DNA of 64,000 nucleotides from Nocardioides panacis. Its GTDB lineage: Bacteria; Actinomycetota; Actinomycetes; Propionibacteriales; Nocardioidaceae. The position numbers and the translations under genes are program-made. The notes below the pieces were generated by a model that was given only the letters and a program-made list of their open reading frames with translations, searched no databases and was not told the DNA's origin. Of this stretch, positions 7,011-15,214 are shown one piece after another. Where the stretch lies: positions 3,534,001 to 3,598,000 of the forward strand of contig NZ_CP077062.1 of NCBI RefSeq assembly GCF_019039255.1. The letters run 5' to 3'. Each line of letters begins with the position of its first letter. Position 1 is the first letter of the stretch.

Positions 7011-9524
7011 CTACTTCTCGGCGTCGCCGGTCGCGGCCGGCTCCTCGATCGGCGGGAGGTCCGGCAGCTCGGCCTTCTGCTCCCCGCGGAAGGTGAAGGT
7101 CGCCGTCGCGCCCTCGCCCTCGACGTCGACCAGGATGATCTGGCCGGGTCGCACCTCGCCGTAGAGCATCTTCTCGGCCAGGCTGTCCTCGATCTCGCGC
7201 TGCACCGTGCGCCGCAGCGGACGGGCACCGAGCACCGGGTCGAACCCGCGCTCGGCGAGCAGGTCCTTGGCGGCCTGCGTGAGCTCGAGGCCCATGTCGC
7301 GGTCCTTGAGGCGCTTCTCCACGCCGGCGACCATGTTGTCGACCATGGAGATGATCTGCTCCTTGGTCAGCGGCGGGAACACCACGACCTCGTCGACACG
7401 GTTGAGGAACTCGGGCCGGAAGTGCTGCTTGAGCTCCTCGGAGACCTTCGCCTTCATCCGGTCGTAGTTGCCCTGGACGTCCGTGGCCTGCTGGAACCCG
7501 AGGCTGGCGCCCTTGGAGATGTCGCGGGTGCCGAGGTTCGTGGTCATGATGATCACGGTGTTCTTGAAGTCGACCACGCGGCCCTGCGAGTCGGTCAGGC
7601 GACCTTCCTCGAGGATCTGCAGCAGCGAGTTGAAGATGTCCGGGTGGGCCTTCTCGATCTCGTCGAAGAGGACCACGGAGAACGGCTTGCGGCGCACCTT
7701 CTCGGTGAGCTGGCCGCCCTCCTCGTACCCGACGTAGCCGGGAGGCGAGCCGAACAGCCGCGAGACGGTGTGCTTCTCGCTGAACTCGCTCATGTCGAGC
7801 TGGATCAGCGCGTCCTCGTCGCCGAACAGGAACTCCGCGAGCGTCTTGGAGAGCCAGGTCTTCCCGACGCCGGACGGGCCGGCGAAGATGAACGACCCGC
7901 CGGGGCGCTTGGGGTCCTTGAGGCCGGCGCGGGTGCGCCGGATCGCGCGGGACAGCGCCTTGACGGCCTGGTCCTGCCCGATGACGCGCTTGTGCAGCTC
8001 GTCCTCCATCTTGAGCAGCCGGGTCGACTCCTCCTCGGACAGCTTCACGATCGGGATGCCGGTGGCGACCGCGAGGACCTCGGCGATCAGCTCCTCGTCG
8101 ACCTCGGCGACGACGTCCATGTCGCCGGCCTTCCACTGCTTCTCGCGCTCGCCCTTGGCGAGGATCAGCTTCTTCTCCTCGTCGCGCAGCGACGCCGCCA
8201 GCTCGAAGTCCTGGCTGTCGATCGCGCCCTCCTTGCGGCGGCGGACGTCGGCGATCTTGTCGTCGAACTCGCGCAGGTCCGGCGGCGCGGTCATCCGGCG
8301 GATCCGGAGCCGGGAGCCGGCCTCGTCGATCAGGTCGATGGCCTTGTCGGGCAAGAACCGGTCGGAGACGTAGCGGTCGGCCAGCGTGGCCGCCGCGACG
8401 AGCGCCTCGTCGGTGATGGTGACCCGGTGGTGCGCCTCGTAGCGGTCGCGCAGCCCCTTGAGGATCTCGATGGTGTGCGCGATCGTCGGCTCCTGCACCT
8501 GGATCGGCTGGAAGCGCCGCTCGAGGGCGGCGTCCTTCTCGAGGTGCTTGCGGTACTCGTCGAGCGTCGTGGCGCCGATGGTCTGCAGCTCGCCGCGGGC
8601 CAGCATCGGCTTGAGGATCGAGGCCGCGTCGATCGCGCCCTCGGCCGCGCCGGCGCCGACGAGCGTGTGCAGCTCGTCGATGAACAGCACGATGTCACCG
8701 CGGGTCTTGATCTCCTTGAGCACCTTCTTCAGGCGCTCCTCGAAGTCACCGCGGTAGCGCGAGCCGGCGACCAGGGAGCCCAGGTCGAGGCTGTAGATCT
8801 GCTTGTCCTTGAGCGTCTCGGGCACGTCGCCGCGCACGATCGCCTGGGCCAGGCCCTCGACGCACGCGGTCTTGCCGACGCCGGGCTCTCCGATCAGCAC
8901 CGGGTTGTTCTTGGTGCGTCGCGAGAGCACCTGCATCACGCGCTCGATCTCCTTCTCGCGCCCGATGACCGGGTCGAGCTTGCCCTCGCGGGCGGCCTGC
9001 GTGTAGTTGCGGCCGAACTGGTCGAGGACCAGGGAGGAGGAGGGCGCACCCTCCTGCGGAGCGCCGGCGGCGGCGGTCTCCTTGCCCTGGAAGCCGGAGA
9101 GCAGCTGGATGACCTGCTGGCGGACCCGGTTGAGGTCGGCGCCGAGCTTGACCAGCACCTGGGCGGCGACGCCCTCGCCCTCGCGGATCAGGCCGAGCAG
9201 GATGTGCTCGGTGCCGATGTAGTTGTGGCCGAGCTGGAGGGCCTCGCGCAGCGACAGCTCGAGGACCTTCTTGGCGCGCGGCGTGAACGGGATGTGCCCG
9301 CTGGGGGCCTGCTGGCCCTGGCCGATGATCTCCTCGACCTGCGCGCGCACCGCCTCGAGCGAGATGCCCAGGCTCTCCAGAGCCTTGGCAGCGACACCCT
9401 CACCCTCGTGGATCAGTCCCAGGAGGATGTGCTCGGTGCCGATGTAGTTGTGGCTGAGCATCCGGGCTTCCTCCTGCGCCAGGACGACCACCCTGCGGGC
9501 TCGGTCTGTGAACCGCTCGAACAT
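7011..9524 (-). CDS. clpC: ClpC ATPase, unfoldase subunit of the Clp protease
   Basis: ClpC unfolds substrates for the ClpP1P2 chamber and is essential in several actinobacteria. The 837-residue length is standard. Two N-domain repeats each carry [14 protein letters not shown] (near residues 25 and 100). The first AAA+ domain has Walker A GEPGVGKT (about 212-219) and FIDELH. A UVR-type middle region follows, then the second AAA+ domain with GPSGVGKT and [11 protein letters not shown], and the C-terminal D2 small domain. AAGGAG six bases before ATG 9524 supports the start. A ClgR-type box and a -10 lie upstream. lsr2 is upstream on the same strand. Confidence 0.97.
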   Translation of the reverse strand: MFERFTDRARRVVVLAQEEARMLSHNYIGTEHILLGLIHEGEGVAAKALESLGISLEAVRAQVEEIIGQGQQAPSGHIPFTPRAKKVLELSLREALQLGHNYIGTEHILLGLIREGEGVAAQVLVKLGADLNRVRQQVIQLLSGFQGKETAAAGAPQEGAPSSSLVLDQFGRNYTQAAREGKLDPVIGREKEIERVMQVLSRRTKNNPVLIGEPGVGKTACVEGLAQAIVRGDVPETLKDKQIYSLDLGSLVAGSRYRGDFEERLKKVLKEIKTRGDIVLFIDELHTLVGAGAAEGAIDAASILKPMLARGELQTIGATTLDEYRKHLEKDAALERRFQPIQVQEPTIAHTIEILKGLRDRYEAHHRVTITDEALVAAATLADRYVSDRFLPDKAIDLIDEAGSRLRIRRMTAPPDLREFDDKIADVRRRKEGAIDSQDFELAASLRDEEKKLILAKGEREKQWKAGDMDVVAEVDEELIAEVLAVATGIPIVKLSEEESTRLLKMEDELHKRVIGQDQAVKALSRAIRRTRAGLKDPKRPGGSFIFAGPSGVGKTWLSKTLAEFLFGDEDALIQLDMSEFSEKHTVSRLFGSPPGYVGYEEGGQLTEKVRRKPFSVVLFDEIEKAHPDIFNSLLQILEEGRLTDSQGRVVDFKNTVIIMTTNLGTRDISKGASLGFQQATDVQGNYDRMKAKVSEELKQHFRPEFLNRVDEVVVFPPLTKEQIISMVDNMVAGVEKRLKDRDMGLELTQAAKDLLAERGFDPVLGARPLRRTVQREIEDSLAEKMLYGEVRPGQIILVDVEGEGATATFTFRGEQKAELPDLPPIEEPAATGDAEK

Positions 9525-9603
9525 GTTTGCTCCTTGCCGTGCCTCACCGTTCCGTCCCCGGCCGTGGCCGGGAGCGGTGGGCTTTCGTTCACCAACACAG
9601 TAG

Positions 9604-9621
9604 TCCTGCGTCGTCGCAGGA
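9604..9621. repeat. Inverted repeat in the clpC upstream region
   Basis: TCCTGCG-TCGT-CGCAGGA has perfect seven-base arms. It abuts a possible second clpC -10 (TACTGT on the minus strand, 9597-9602), so it could be an operator for a proximal promoter or an mRNA hairpin. No known heat-shock operator (HAIR or CIRCE) matches it. Confidence 0.45.
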
Positions 9622-9680
9622 AGTCTGTGCCCCAGTTCGTGAGATGTGAACCGGGTACGTGTGTCCCAACCCCTGCGAGC

Positions 9681-9686
9681 AGCCTA
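9681..9686 (-). promoter_or_regulatory. Putative distal clpC -10 element (TAGGCT)
   Basis: Minus-strand TAGGCT lies about 30 bases downstream of the ClgR-like box, placing the box centre near -49 of the expected start, a normal activator position. The resulting leader would be about 150 bases. Confidence 0.45.
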
Positions 9687-9715
9687 CGTGTTCCCCCCGC
9701 AACGTCGTTAAAGCA

Positions 9716-9730
9716 TTCGCCGACAGCGAA
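9716..9730. promoter_or_regulatory. ClgR-type activator box upstream of clpC
   Basis: TTCGC-CGACA-GCGAA is a perfect five-base-arm palindrome, extended by a C on the right. It matches the CGC-N5-GCG core known for ClgR, the activator of clp genes in Streptomyces, Corynebacterium and Mycobacterium. ClgR itself is not in the window. Confidence 0.75.
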
Positions 9731-9784
9731 CAGGGCTTCCCTGCGCGCTGCCGGCGACCGGACCGGTCTGGTCCGTCCGTGCGT

Positions 9785-10120
9785 TCAGTTGGCGGCGGCG
9801 TACGCCTCGCGCACCTCGGCGCTCACCCGGCCCCGCTCGGGGACGTCCCAGCCGTTCTCGCGGGCCCAGGCCCGGATCTCCGCCGCCGAGGTGCCGCCGT
9901 CGTCCGCGGCCGGCGTCGAGGCGCGGCGCCCGCTCTTGCGGCGCCCACCGGTGCGGCGCGCGTGGCCGATGTAGAGGCTGAGCGCGTTGCGCAGCTCGCC
10001 GGCGTGCTGGTCGGAGAGGTCGATCTCGTAGTCCACCCCGTCCAGGGCGAAGCTGACCGTCTCCTCGGCGTCACTCCCGTCGATGTCGTCGACGAGAACC
10101 ACATTTACCCGCTGTGCCAT
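9785..10120 (-). CDS. lsr2: Lsr2 family nucleoid-associated DNA-bridging protein
   Basis: Lsr2 is the actinobacterial H-NS analogue, silencing AT-rich or foreign DNA. At 111 residues it has the normal size. The N-terminal dimerisation region begins AQRVNVVLVDDIDG, and a flexible basic linker with GGRRKSGRRAS is followed by the C-terminal DNA-binding domain (from about residue 76). That domain carries EIRAWARENG and the minor-groove RGR motif at 96-98. The start at 10120 gives the family N-terminus; a longer open frame upstream is non-coding. GAAAGG lies eight bases before it. The gene sits between lysS and clpC as in mycobacteria. Confidence 0.95.
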   Translation of the reverse strand: MAQRVNVVLVDDIDGSDAEETVSFALDGVDYEIDLSDQHAGELRNALSLYIGHARRTGGRRKSGRRASTPAADDGGTSAAEIRAWARENGWDVPERGRVSAEVREAYAAAN

Positions 10121-10173
10121 GGATATGCCTTTCGAATCCCAGGAATTTCCGCTTCGGGAAAAGAATAGGGAGA

Positions 10174-10194
10174 GGGTTTGCATTTGGCAAACCC
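10174..10194. promoter_or_regulatory. Inverted repeat in the AT-richer lsr2 upstream region
   Basis: GGGTTTGC-ATTTG-GCAAACCC has perfect eight-base arms. It lies 54 bases before the lsr2 start in the most AT-rich part of this neighbourhood, also flanked by two copies of CCCAGGAATT (10138-10147 and 10224-10233). It is a candidate operator. Autorepression by Lsr2 through the AT-rich stretch is plausible but not shown. Confidence 0.45.
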
Positions 10195-10358
10195 CGGCGG
10201 CGGGTCGGACTTTCCGGCATTTCCCCAGGAATTCCCCCCGCGCGGCCCGACGATTTCCTGCTCGCCACCGCGCACCGGGCGCAGCGGCCCGCCTGCGCCT
10301 GTCCTGAGCGTGCGGGCGGCCCGGAAAATAGGCCGAGCGGTTTATCGGCGCAGCGCGG

Positions 10359-11876
10359 TCATTCGGGACGGACGAGCGGGAAGAGGATCGTCTCCCGGAC
10401 GCTGGCACCGGTCAGCAGCATGATCAACCGGTCCACGCCGATCCCGATTCCACCGGCCGGCGGCATGCCGTACTCCATCGCCTTCAGGAATACCTCGTCG
10501 AGCTCCATCGCCTCCGGGTCCCCGCCGGCCGCGAGCCGCGACTGCGACTCGAGCCGGTCCCGCTGGATCACCGGGTCGTTGAGCTCGGAGTACGCCGCAC
10601 CGAGCTCGACCCCGTTGATGATCAGGTCCCACGCCTCGTTGAGCCCGGGCGTCGTGCGGTGCGGCTTGGCCAGCGGCTTGACCGCCTCGGGGTAGTCCAT
10701 GACGAACGTGGGCTGGATCAGGGTGTCCTCGACGAGCTGCTCGAACAGCTCCACGACGATCTCGGCGGGGCCCCAGCCGGGCTGCAGCTCGACCTCGTGC
10801 TTGTCCGCGTAGCCGCGCAGGGTCTCGGCGTCGGTGCCCACGTCGACCGTCGTCCCGAGCGCCTCGGAGACCAGCTCCAGGATCGGCGCCTCGCGCCACT
10901 CGCCGTGCAGGTCGATCTCGGTGCCGTCGCGACCCACGACGGTGGGGCTGCCGATCGCCCGGTGCGCGTCGCGGACCAGGTCCTTGGCCAGCTCGATCAT
11001 CGTGTGCTGGTCGCCGTAGGCCTCGTAGGCCTCCAGCATCGAGAACTCCGCCGCGTGCGTGGAGTCCAGGCCCTCGTTGCGGAACGTGCGGCCGATCTCG
11101 TAGACCCGGTCGACCCCGCCGATCATCGCCCGCTTGAGGTCGAGCTCGAGCGCGATGCGCAGCAGCATCTCCTGGTCGAGCGCGTTGAGGTGGGTGCGGA
11201 ACGGCCGGGCCGCCGCGCCGCCGTTGGTGAGCTGCAGGATCGGCGTCTCGACCTCGATGAAGCTGCGCGCGTCGAGGGTGGCGCGCAGGCTCTTGAGCAC
11301 CGCGGCCTTGGTGCGGACCATCGCGCGCGGCTCCGCGCGCACCATCATGTCGACGTAGCGCAGCCGGATCCGGGCCTCGTCGGACAGCGGCTTGTGCTCG
11401 TTGGGCAGCGGTCGCAGCGTCTTGGCGGCGACCGACCAGTCGGAGGCCTGCACCGACAGCTCGCCGCGGCGGCTGGTGACCACCTCGCCGCGCACGGCCA
11501 GCAGGTCCCCGAGGTCCACGGTGGCCTTGAACGCGGCCAGCCGCTCCTCCCCGACGTCCGCCAGGGAGACCATCACCTGCAGCTCGGAGCCATCCCCCTC
11601 ACGGAGCCGGACGAAGCAGAGCTTCCCGGTGTTCCGCAGGAACATCACCCGGCCCACGACCGCGACCCGTGCTCCGGTGTGCGTGTCCGGCTCGAGCTCC
11701 TGCCCGTCGTACGTCGCGCGGATCTCGGCCAGCGTGTGCGAGCGCTCGACGGTCACGGGGTAGGGCTGGACGCCCTCGTCGATCAACCGGTCGCGCTTGT
11801 CCCGACGCACGCGCATCTGCTCGGGGAGGTCGTCGACCTCGGCGTCAGGGGCGGTGTCCTGCGGCTGGTCGGTCAT
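10359..11876 (-). CDS. lysS: Lysyl-tRNA synthetase, class II
   Basis: LysS charges tRNA-Lys. This is a 505-residue enzyme with an N-terminal OB-fold anticodon-binding domain (about 60-170, including [17 protein letters not shown]). The class II catalytic core has motif 2 [21 protein letters not shown] and motif 3 [16 protein letters not shown] near the C-terminus. No MprF-like domain is fused, so it is the housekeeping enzyme rather than LysX. The ATG at 11876 is supported by a TAGGCT hexamer six bases upstream with no ribosome-binding site, i.e. a leaderless message. lsr2 follows on the same strand. Confidence 0.97.
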   Translation of the reverse strand: MTDQPQDTAPDAEVDDLPEQMRVRRDKRDRLIDEGVQPYPVTVERSHTLAEIRATYDGQELEPDTHTGARVAVVGRVMFLRNTGKLCFVRLREGDGSELQVMVSLADVGEERLAAFKATVDLGDLLAVRGEVVTSRRGELSVQASDWSVAAKTLRPLPNEHKPLSDEARIRLRYVDMMVRAEPRAMVRTKAAVLKSLRATLDARSFIEVETPILQLTNGGAAARPFRTHLNALDQEMLLRIALELDLKRAMIGGVDRVYEIGRTFRNEGLDSTHAAEFSMLEAYEAYGDQHTMIELAKDLVRDAHRAIGSPTVVGRDGTEIDLHGEWREAPILELVSEALGTTVDVGTDAETLRGYADKHEVELQPGWGPAEIVVELFEQLVEDTLIQPTFVMDYPEAVKPLAKPHRTTPGLNEAWDLIINGVELGAAYSELNDPVIQRDRLESQSRLAAGGDPEAMELDEVFLKAMEYGMPPAGGIGIGVDRLIMLLTGASVRETILFPLVRPE

Positions 11877-11882
11877 GGGGCC

Positions 11883-11888
11883 AGCCTA
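11883..11888 (-). promoter_or_regulatory. Leaderless -10 element (TAGGCT) for lysS
   Basis: Minus-strand TAGGCT, six bases, then ATG. There is no ribosome-binding site between them. Confidence 0.6.
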
Positions 11889-11905
11889 TCGGCCGGGGCC
11901 CGCTC

Positions 11906-13891
11906 TCACTGCGGCGTGGGCACGAGGCCGCCCCGGGTGTAGTCGACGTCGAAGTCGCTGTCCGGGCAGACCTTGCGCATCCGTGCCTCCATCGACGCAC
12001 GGCGCGTCTTGACCGTCACCCCACCACCCCAGGTGTTCACCACCACGCACAGCGAAGCGGGGTCGTTGGGGTTGAGCGTGTAGGCGAACGGCCGCACCTC
12101 CGGGTGGCCCGTCCCGACCGTCTGCTGGAGCAGCCAGAAGTTCATGAAGCCGTCCAGGGAGCCGTCGTGGTACCAGCCGCCGACCACCACCTTCTTCTCC
12201 GGGCTCGACCACCGGAACATCTGCCGGGCCGCCGGGTCGAAGTCGCTGGCCGCGTGGGGCTGCGCCATCGAGTACAGGAAGAACATCGACGTGGCCCGGT
12301 AGTCCGGCGCCGGACGGGGACCCGGGTTGCTCTCCGACGAGGGCGGCCGGTTGTCGGCCGGCGGGATCTGCGCCACGACGGCGGCCGCGACGAGCACCGC
12401 GCCGACGGCCACCCCGAGCCGCCGCAGCGGAGGCAGCCGCAGCTCGCCGAGCACGGCGACGAACGCGCGGACCACGGCGTAGGGGGCGAGCAGGCAGACG
12501 AGCCAGGCGAACTTCTGCGGGTAGTAGCCCCACGGACCGGTGGGGTTCGTGACCCGCTGCGCCATCAGGTAGTGCAGCCCGAACCAGCCGAGCACGGCCA
12601 CGATGAGCACCCCTACGAGCGCCCAGCGGTCCCGGCCGAACATCGCCGCCACCGCGACCGATCCGATCGTGATGAGCCCGATGACCCCCGGAGTCGAGTG
12701 CGCGACCGCGAAGAAGGCGCCGTCGAAGGCGAGGGCGGACATGGACGAGACCGCCCCCGCACCCCCCGCCGGAGCCACCGTGGGCTTGGTCAGGACGAAG
12801 GCGAAGTAGAAGAACACGAGCGCCGGGACGAGCCAGGCCACCAGGCGGAGCCCGCGCAGCCGGAGGTGGACCCGCCAGTAGCGGAGCACCGTCACCACGC
12901 CGAAGGCGGCAGGGACCATCGCCAGAGGCACCCAGACCGTCACGAACACCGCGGTGGCCGCGGCCTGCAGCGCGGAGGACAACCGAGGGGACCGTGGCGC
13001 CTCCAGCCACGCGAGCCAGGTGGCGGTCAGCGCCACGCCGGAGACGACGGCGTTCCAGAAGCCGTACCCGATGGCGTACCCGCCGACGAACCAGGTCCAG
13101 GGCAGCAGCCCGGCGCAGACGGCGAGGATCCCGCGGACCCAGGGGTACCGGGCAGGAACCACCTGGGCCACGATCACCGACCCCACGACGCTCATGACCG
13201 CCAGCATGAGCAGCAGCATCTCGATGACCCGCCGCACGTCGTGCTCCATCAGCAGCGCGGGAGCGAGGACCGAGCGCCCGGGCGCCATGAACAGGGCCGC
13301 GAGCTCGCTGGTCAGCGGCGCCACGTTCCCGTGCTTGGCCGGCTGGAGCCCACCGTCGCCGACGATGAAGCGCGCGATCATCACGTTGAAGGTGCTGTCG
13401 TTGGACATCACCCAGGCGACCTTGGAGCCGTGGTGACGCAGCTCGATCAGCAACGTCGTCGCCAGCGCGAGGAACGGGACGACCAGGCAGCTGGCGGCGA
13501 AGACGGCACCGGACCGGTGAGGGAGTCGGAGCGAGCTGCGCCTGGACAGGATCAGGGCGAGCGCCACGAGCGACACAAGGACGAGCAGGGCGGCGTCGGC
13601 ACCGGCCAGCGGCAGGCCCAGCAGCGGGAAGACCTGCATCCCCAGGGCCACCACCAGGAGCATGGTCAGCACGGCACCTGCCAGCGCCGCCGACCATCGG
13701 GCGAACTGCCCGAACGCCCCGAGGACCAGGGTCCCCGCCACCAGGGCGAGCGGTCCCGGGGTCCCTCCCCGCAGCGTGACCAGCGCGGTGGCGGCGACGC
13801 ACAGCACGGAGACCAGAGCCACCGACCTCGTCCTGGTCCTCGGCTGTCGCCAGGCCACACCCGCCTGCCGTCGGACCGCTGACACCTGCAT
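11906..13891 (-). CDS. Large polytopic membrane protein, possible GT-C-type glycosyltransferase
   Basis: This 661-residue integral membrane protein has about a dozen hydrophobic segments spread over residues 20-500, and an external C-terminal domain of roughly 150 residues rich in Trp, Asp and Gly (e.g. KVVVGGWYHDGSLDGF). The layout, many helices followed by an outside soluble domain, is that of GT-C lipid-linked sugar transferases, and the surrounding genes make surface polysaccharide. However, I see no decisive catalytic motif, so the function is inferred from architecture and context. Start 13891 is chosen for the GAGGGG six bases before it. It is divergent from an acyltransferase gene, with a 201-base promoter gap between them. 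Confidence 0.65.
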   Translation of the reverse strand: MQVSAVRRQAGVAWRQPRTRTRSVALVSVLCVAATALVTLRGGTPGPLALVAGTLVLGAFGQFARWSAALAGAVLTMLLVVALGMQVFPLLGLPLAGADAALLVLVSLVALALILSRRSSLRLPHRSGAVFAASCLVVPFLALATTLLIELRHHGSKVAWVMSNDSTFNVMIARFIVGDGGLQPAKHGNVAPLTSELAALFMAPGRSVLAPALLMEHDVRRVIEMLLLMLAVMSVVGSVIVAQVVPARYPWVRGILAVCAGLLPWTWFVGGYAIGYGFWNAVVSGVALTATWLAWLEAPRSPRLSSALQAAATAVFVTVWVPLAMVPAAFGVVTVLRYWRVHLRLRGLRLVAWLVPALVFFYFAFVLTKPTVAPAGGAGAVSSMSALAFDGAFFAVAHSTPGVIGLITIGSVAVAAMFGRDRWALVGVLIVAVLGWFGLHYLMAQRVTNPTGPWGYYPQKFAWLVCLLAPYAVVRAFVAVLGELRLPPLRRLGVAVGAVLVAAAVVAQIPPADNRPPSSESNPGPRPAPDYRATSMFFLYSMAQPHAASDFDPAARQMFRWSSPEKKVVVGGWYHDGSLDGFMNFWLLQQTVGTGHPEVRPFAYTLNPNDPASLCVVVNTWGGGVTVKTRRASMEARMRKVCPDSDFDVDYTRGGLVPTPQ

Positions 13892-14013
13892 TCGTCGCCC
13901 CTCGTCGATGCCGTCTGCTCGCACGCAGCACGGCGCGAACGGCGCATTCTTCCATCTGGCCGCGGCAGAGCGCAGTCGCCGGGCGGCGGGACCGGCCCCG
14001 GCGTGCCTGCCGC

Positions 14014-14019
14014 TATGCT
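14014..14019 (+). promoter_or_regulatory. Putative -10 element (TATGCT) for the first acyltransferase
   Basis: The hexamer lies in the 201-base divergent gap (13892-14092), about 74 bases before the acyltransferase ATG. Nothing else was recognised in this gap. Confidence 0.4.
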
Positions 14020-14092
14020 GACGCGCGGCGATCGGGGGCCAGACGACGGCGGTCTCCCGAGCCGGACCGCCGAATCGGGGAGTGGATCACTG

Positions 14093-15214
14093 ATGCCCAG
14101 GTCGAACAACCTCGACGCGCTGCGCCTCGTCGGCGCGGTGGCCGTCATCGTGGGCCACGCCTACTTCCTGCTGGGCCGTCCGGAGAACGATCCCATCGTC
14201 CTCGGGTACCCCATCGCGACGCTCGGCGTGGTCGTCTTCTTCTCGATCAGCGGCTACCTCATCACCGCCAGCTGGAACCGCAAGCGGGACCCGGTCTCCT
14301 ACCTCACCGCACGGGTGCTGCGGATCTTCCCCGGGCTGGTGGTCCTGGTCCTGGTCACGGTGCTCGTCCTGGGGCCGCTGACGACGACCTCCTCCGTGAG
14401 CGAGTACTTCGACCTGCCCCGGACGTGGTCCTACCTGACGAACATCTGGCTGCGGCCGCAGTACGACCTTCCGGGCGTCTTCCTGGACATCCCCTACCCG
14501 AACGCGGTGAACGGGTCGCTGTGGACGTTGCCCGCCGAGTTCTTCTGCTACCTCGCGGTGCCGCTGCTCATGCTGTGGCCCCGGCGCTTCCGGCCGGTCA
14601 CCGTGGCAGCGTTCCTGGTGGTGTCGCTGTGGCTCGGCTCGGTCCCGCCCGACCAGTCCCCGGTGGTCTACGGGTCACGCCTCTCGGACGCGGCCGGCAT
14701 GTGGGTGTTCTTCGCGAGCGGCTGCCTCCTGCGGCTCGCGACGGAGCGGTGGGGAGTCCGGTTCTTCCGCACCGACGTGGCCGTGGCCGTGGTGAGCGCC
14801 TACGCCGTCTTCATCGCCGTGGTGGCGGGGAAGACACCCTGGGTCTCCTGGCTCGCGCTGCCGTACGCCGTGCTCGCGATCGGGCTGGCCAGCACCCCGG
14901 TCGTACGACGGGCCGCCCGCTACGGGGACATGTCCTACGGCCTCTACCTCTGGGCGTTCCCCGTGCAGCAGGTGCTGGTCGGCGAGCTCGGTGTCCGCCG
15001 GATGCTGGTCGACATCCCGCTGGTCACCGCGGTCACCCTCGTGCTGGCGTTCCTGTCCTGGCACGCCGTCGAGCACCCGTCGCTCCGGCTGAAGGACAAG
15101 ATCACCGCACGGGTTGCCGCGCGGCGCGGCACCAGCACACCTCCGACCCGCGAAGCGGTCTCCGCCGAGGCCCCGGAGACGCAGCCCGTCGTGGTCGAGG
15201 GCGCGGGCCGCTAG
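14093..15214 (+). CDS. Acyltransferase-3 (OafA/YrhL-type) membrane O-acyltransferase
   Basis: This is a 373-residue membrane protein of the acyl_transf_3 family, which adds acetyl or other acyl groups to exported polysaccharides, peptidoglycan or lipids. It starts NNLDALRLVGAVAVIVGHAYFL, carrying the early conserved Arg and the catalytic-type His. It continues with FFSISGYLI and the R-x10-arm VLRIFPGLVVLV, WTLPAEFFCYL, and about ten hydrophobic segments. GGGGAG lies ten bases before the ATG. No SGNH domain is fused. Its end overlaps the end of the convergent methyltransferase-GT gene by four bases. It most likely decorates the glycopolymer made by the neighbouring genes. Confidence 0.88.
   Translation: MPRSNNLDALRLVGAVAVIVGHAYFLLGRPENDPIVLGYPIATLGVVVFFSISGYLITASWNRKRDPVSYLTARVLRIFPGLVVLVLVTVLVLGPLTTTSSVSEYFDLPRTWSYLTNIWLRPQYDLPGVFLDIPYPNAVNGSLWTLPAEFFCYLAVPLLMLWPRRFRPVTVAAFLVVSLWLGSVPPDQSPVVYGSRLSDAAGMWVFFASGCLLRLATERWGVRFFRTDVAVAVVSAYAVFIAVVAGKTPWVSWLALPYAVLAIGLASTPVVRRAARYGDMSYGLYLWAFPVQQVLVGELGVRRMLVDIPLVTAVTLVLAFLSWHAVEHPSLRLKDKITARVAARRGTSTPPTREAVSAEAPETQPVVVEGAGR

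Noticed and set aside
9556-9572. CCCGGCC-GT-GGCCGGG hairpin as a clpC terminator or attenuator
   Set aside because: It is a short GC palindrome with a two-base loop in the clpC leader, expected by chance at this base composition.
7002-9974. 990-codon open frame antisense to clpC
   Set aside because: It mirrors ClpC codon structure; high-GC genomes give long antisense frames. No family motif and no start signal.
11906-13891. O-antigen ligase or polymerase call for the large membrane protein
   Set aside because: The helix count fits but the family's short external-loop motif was not found; left as a possible GT-C protein.
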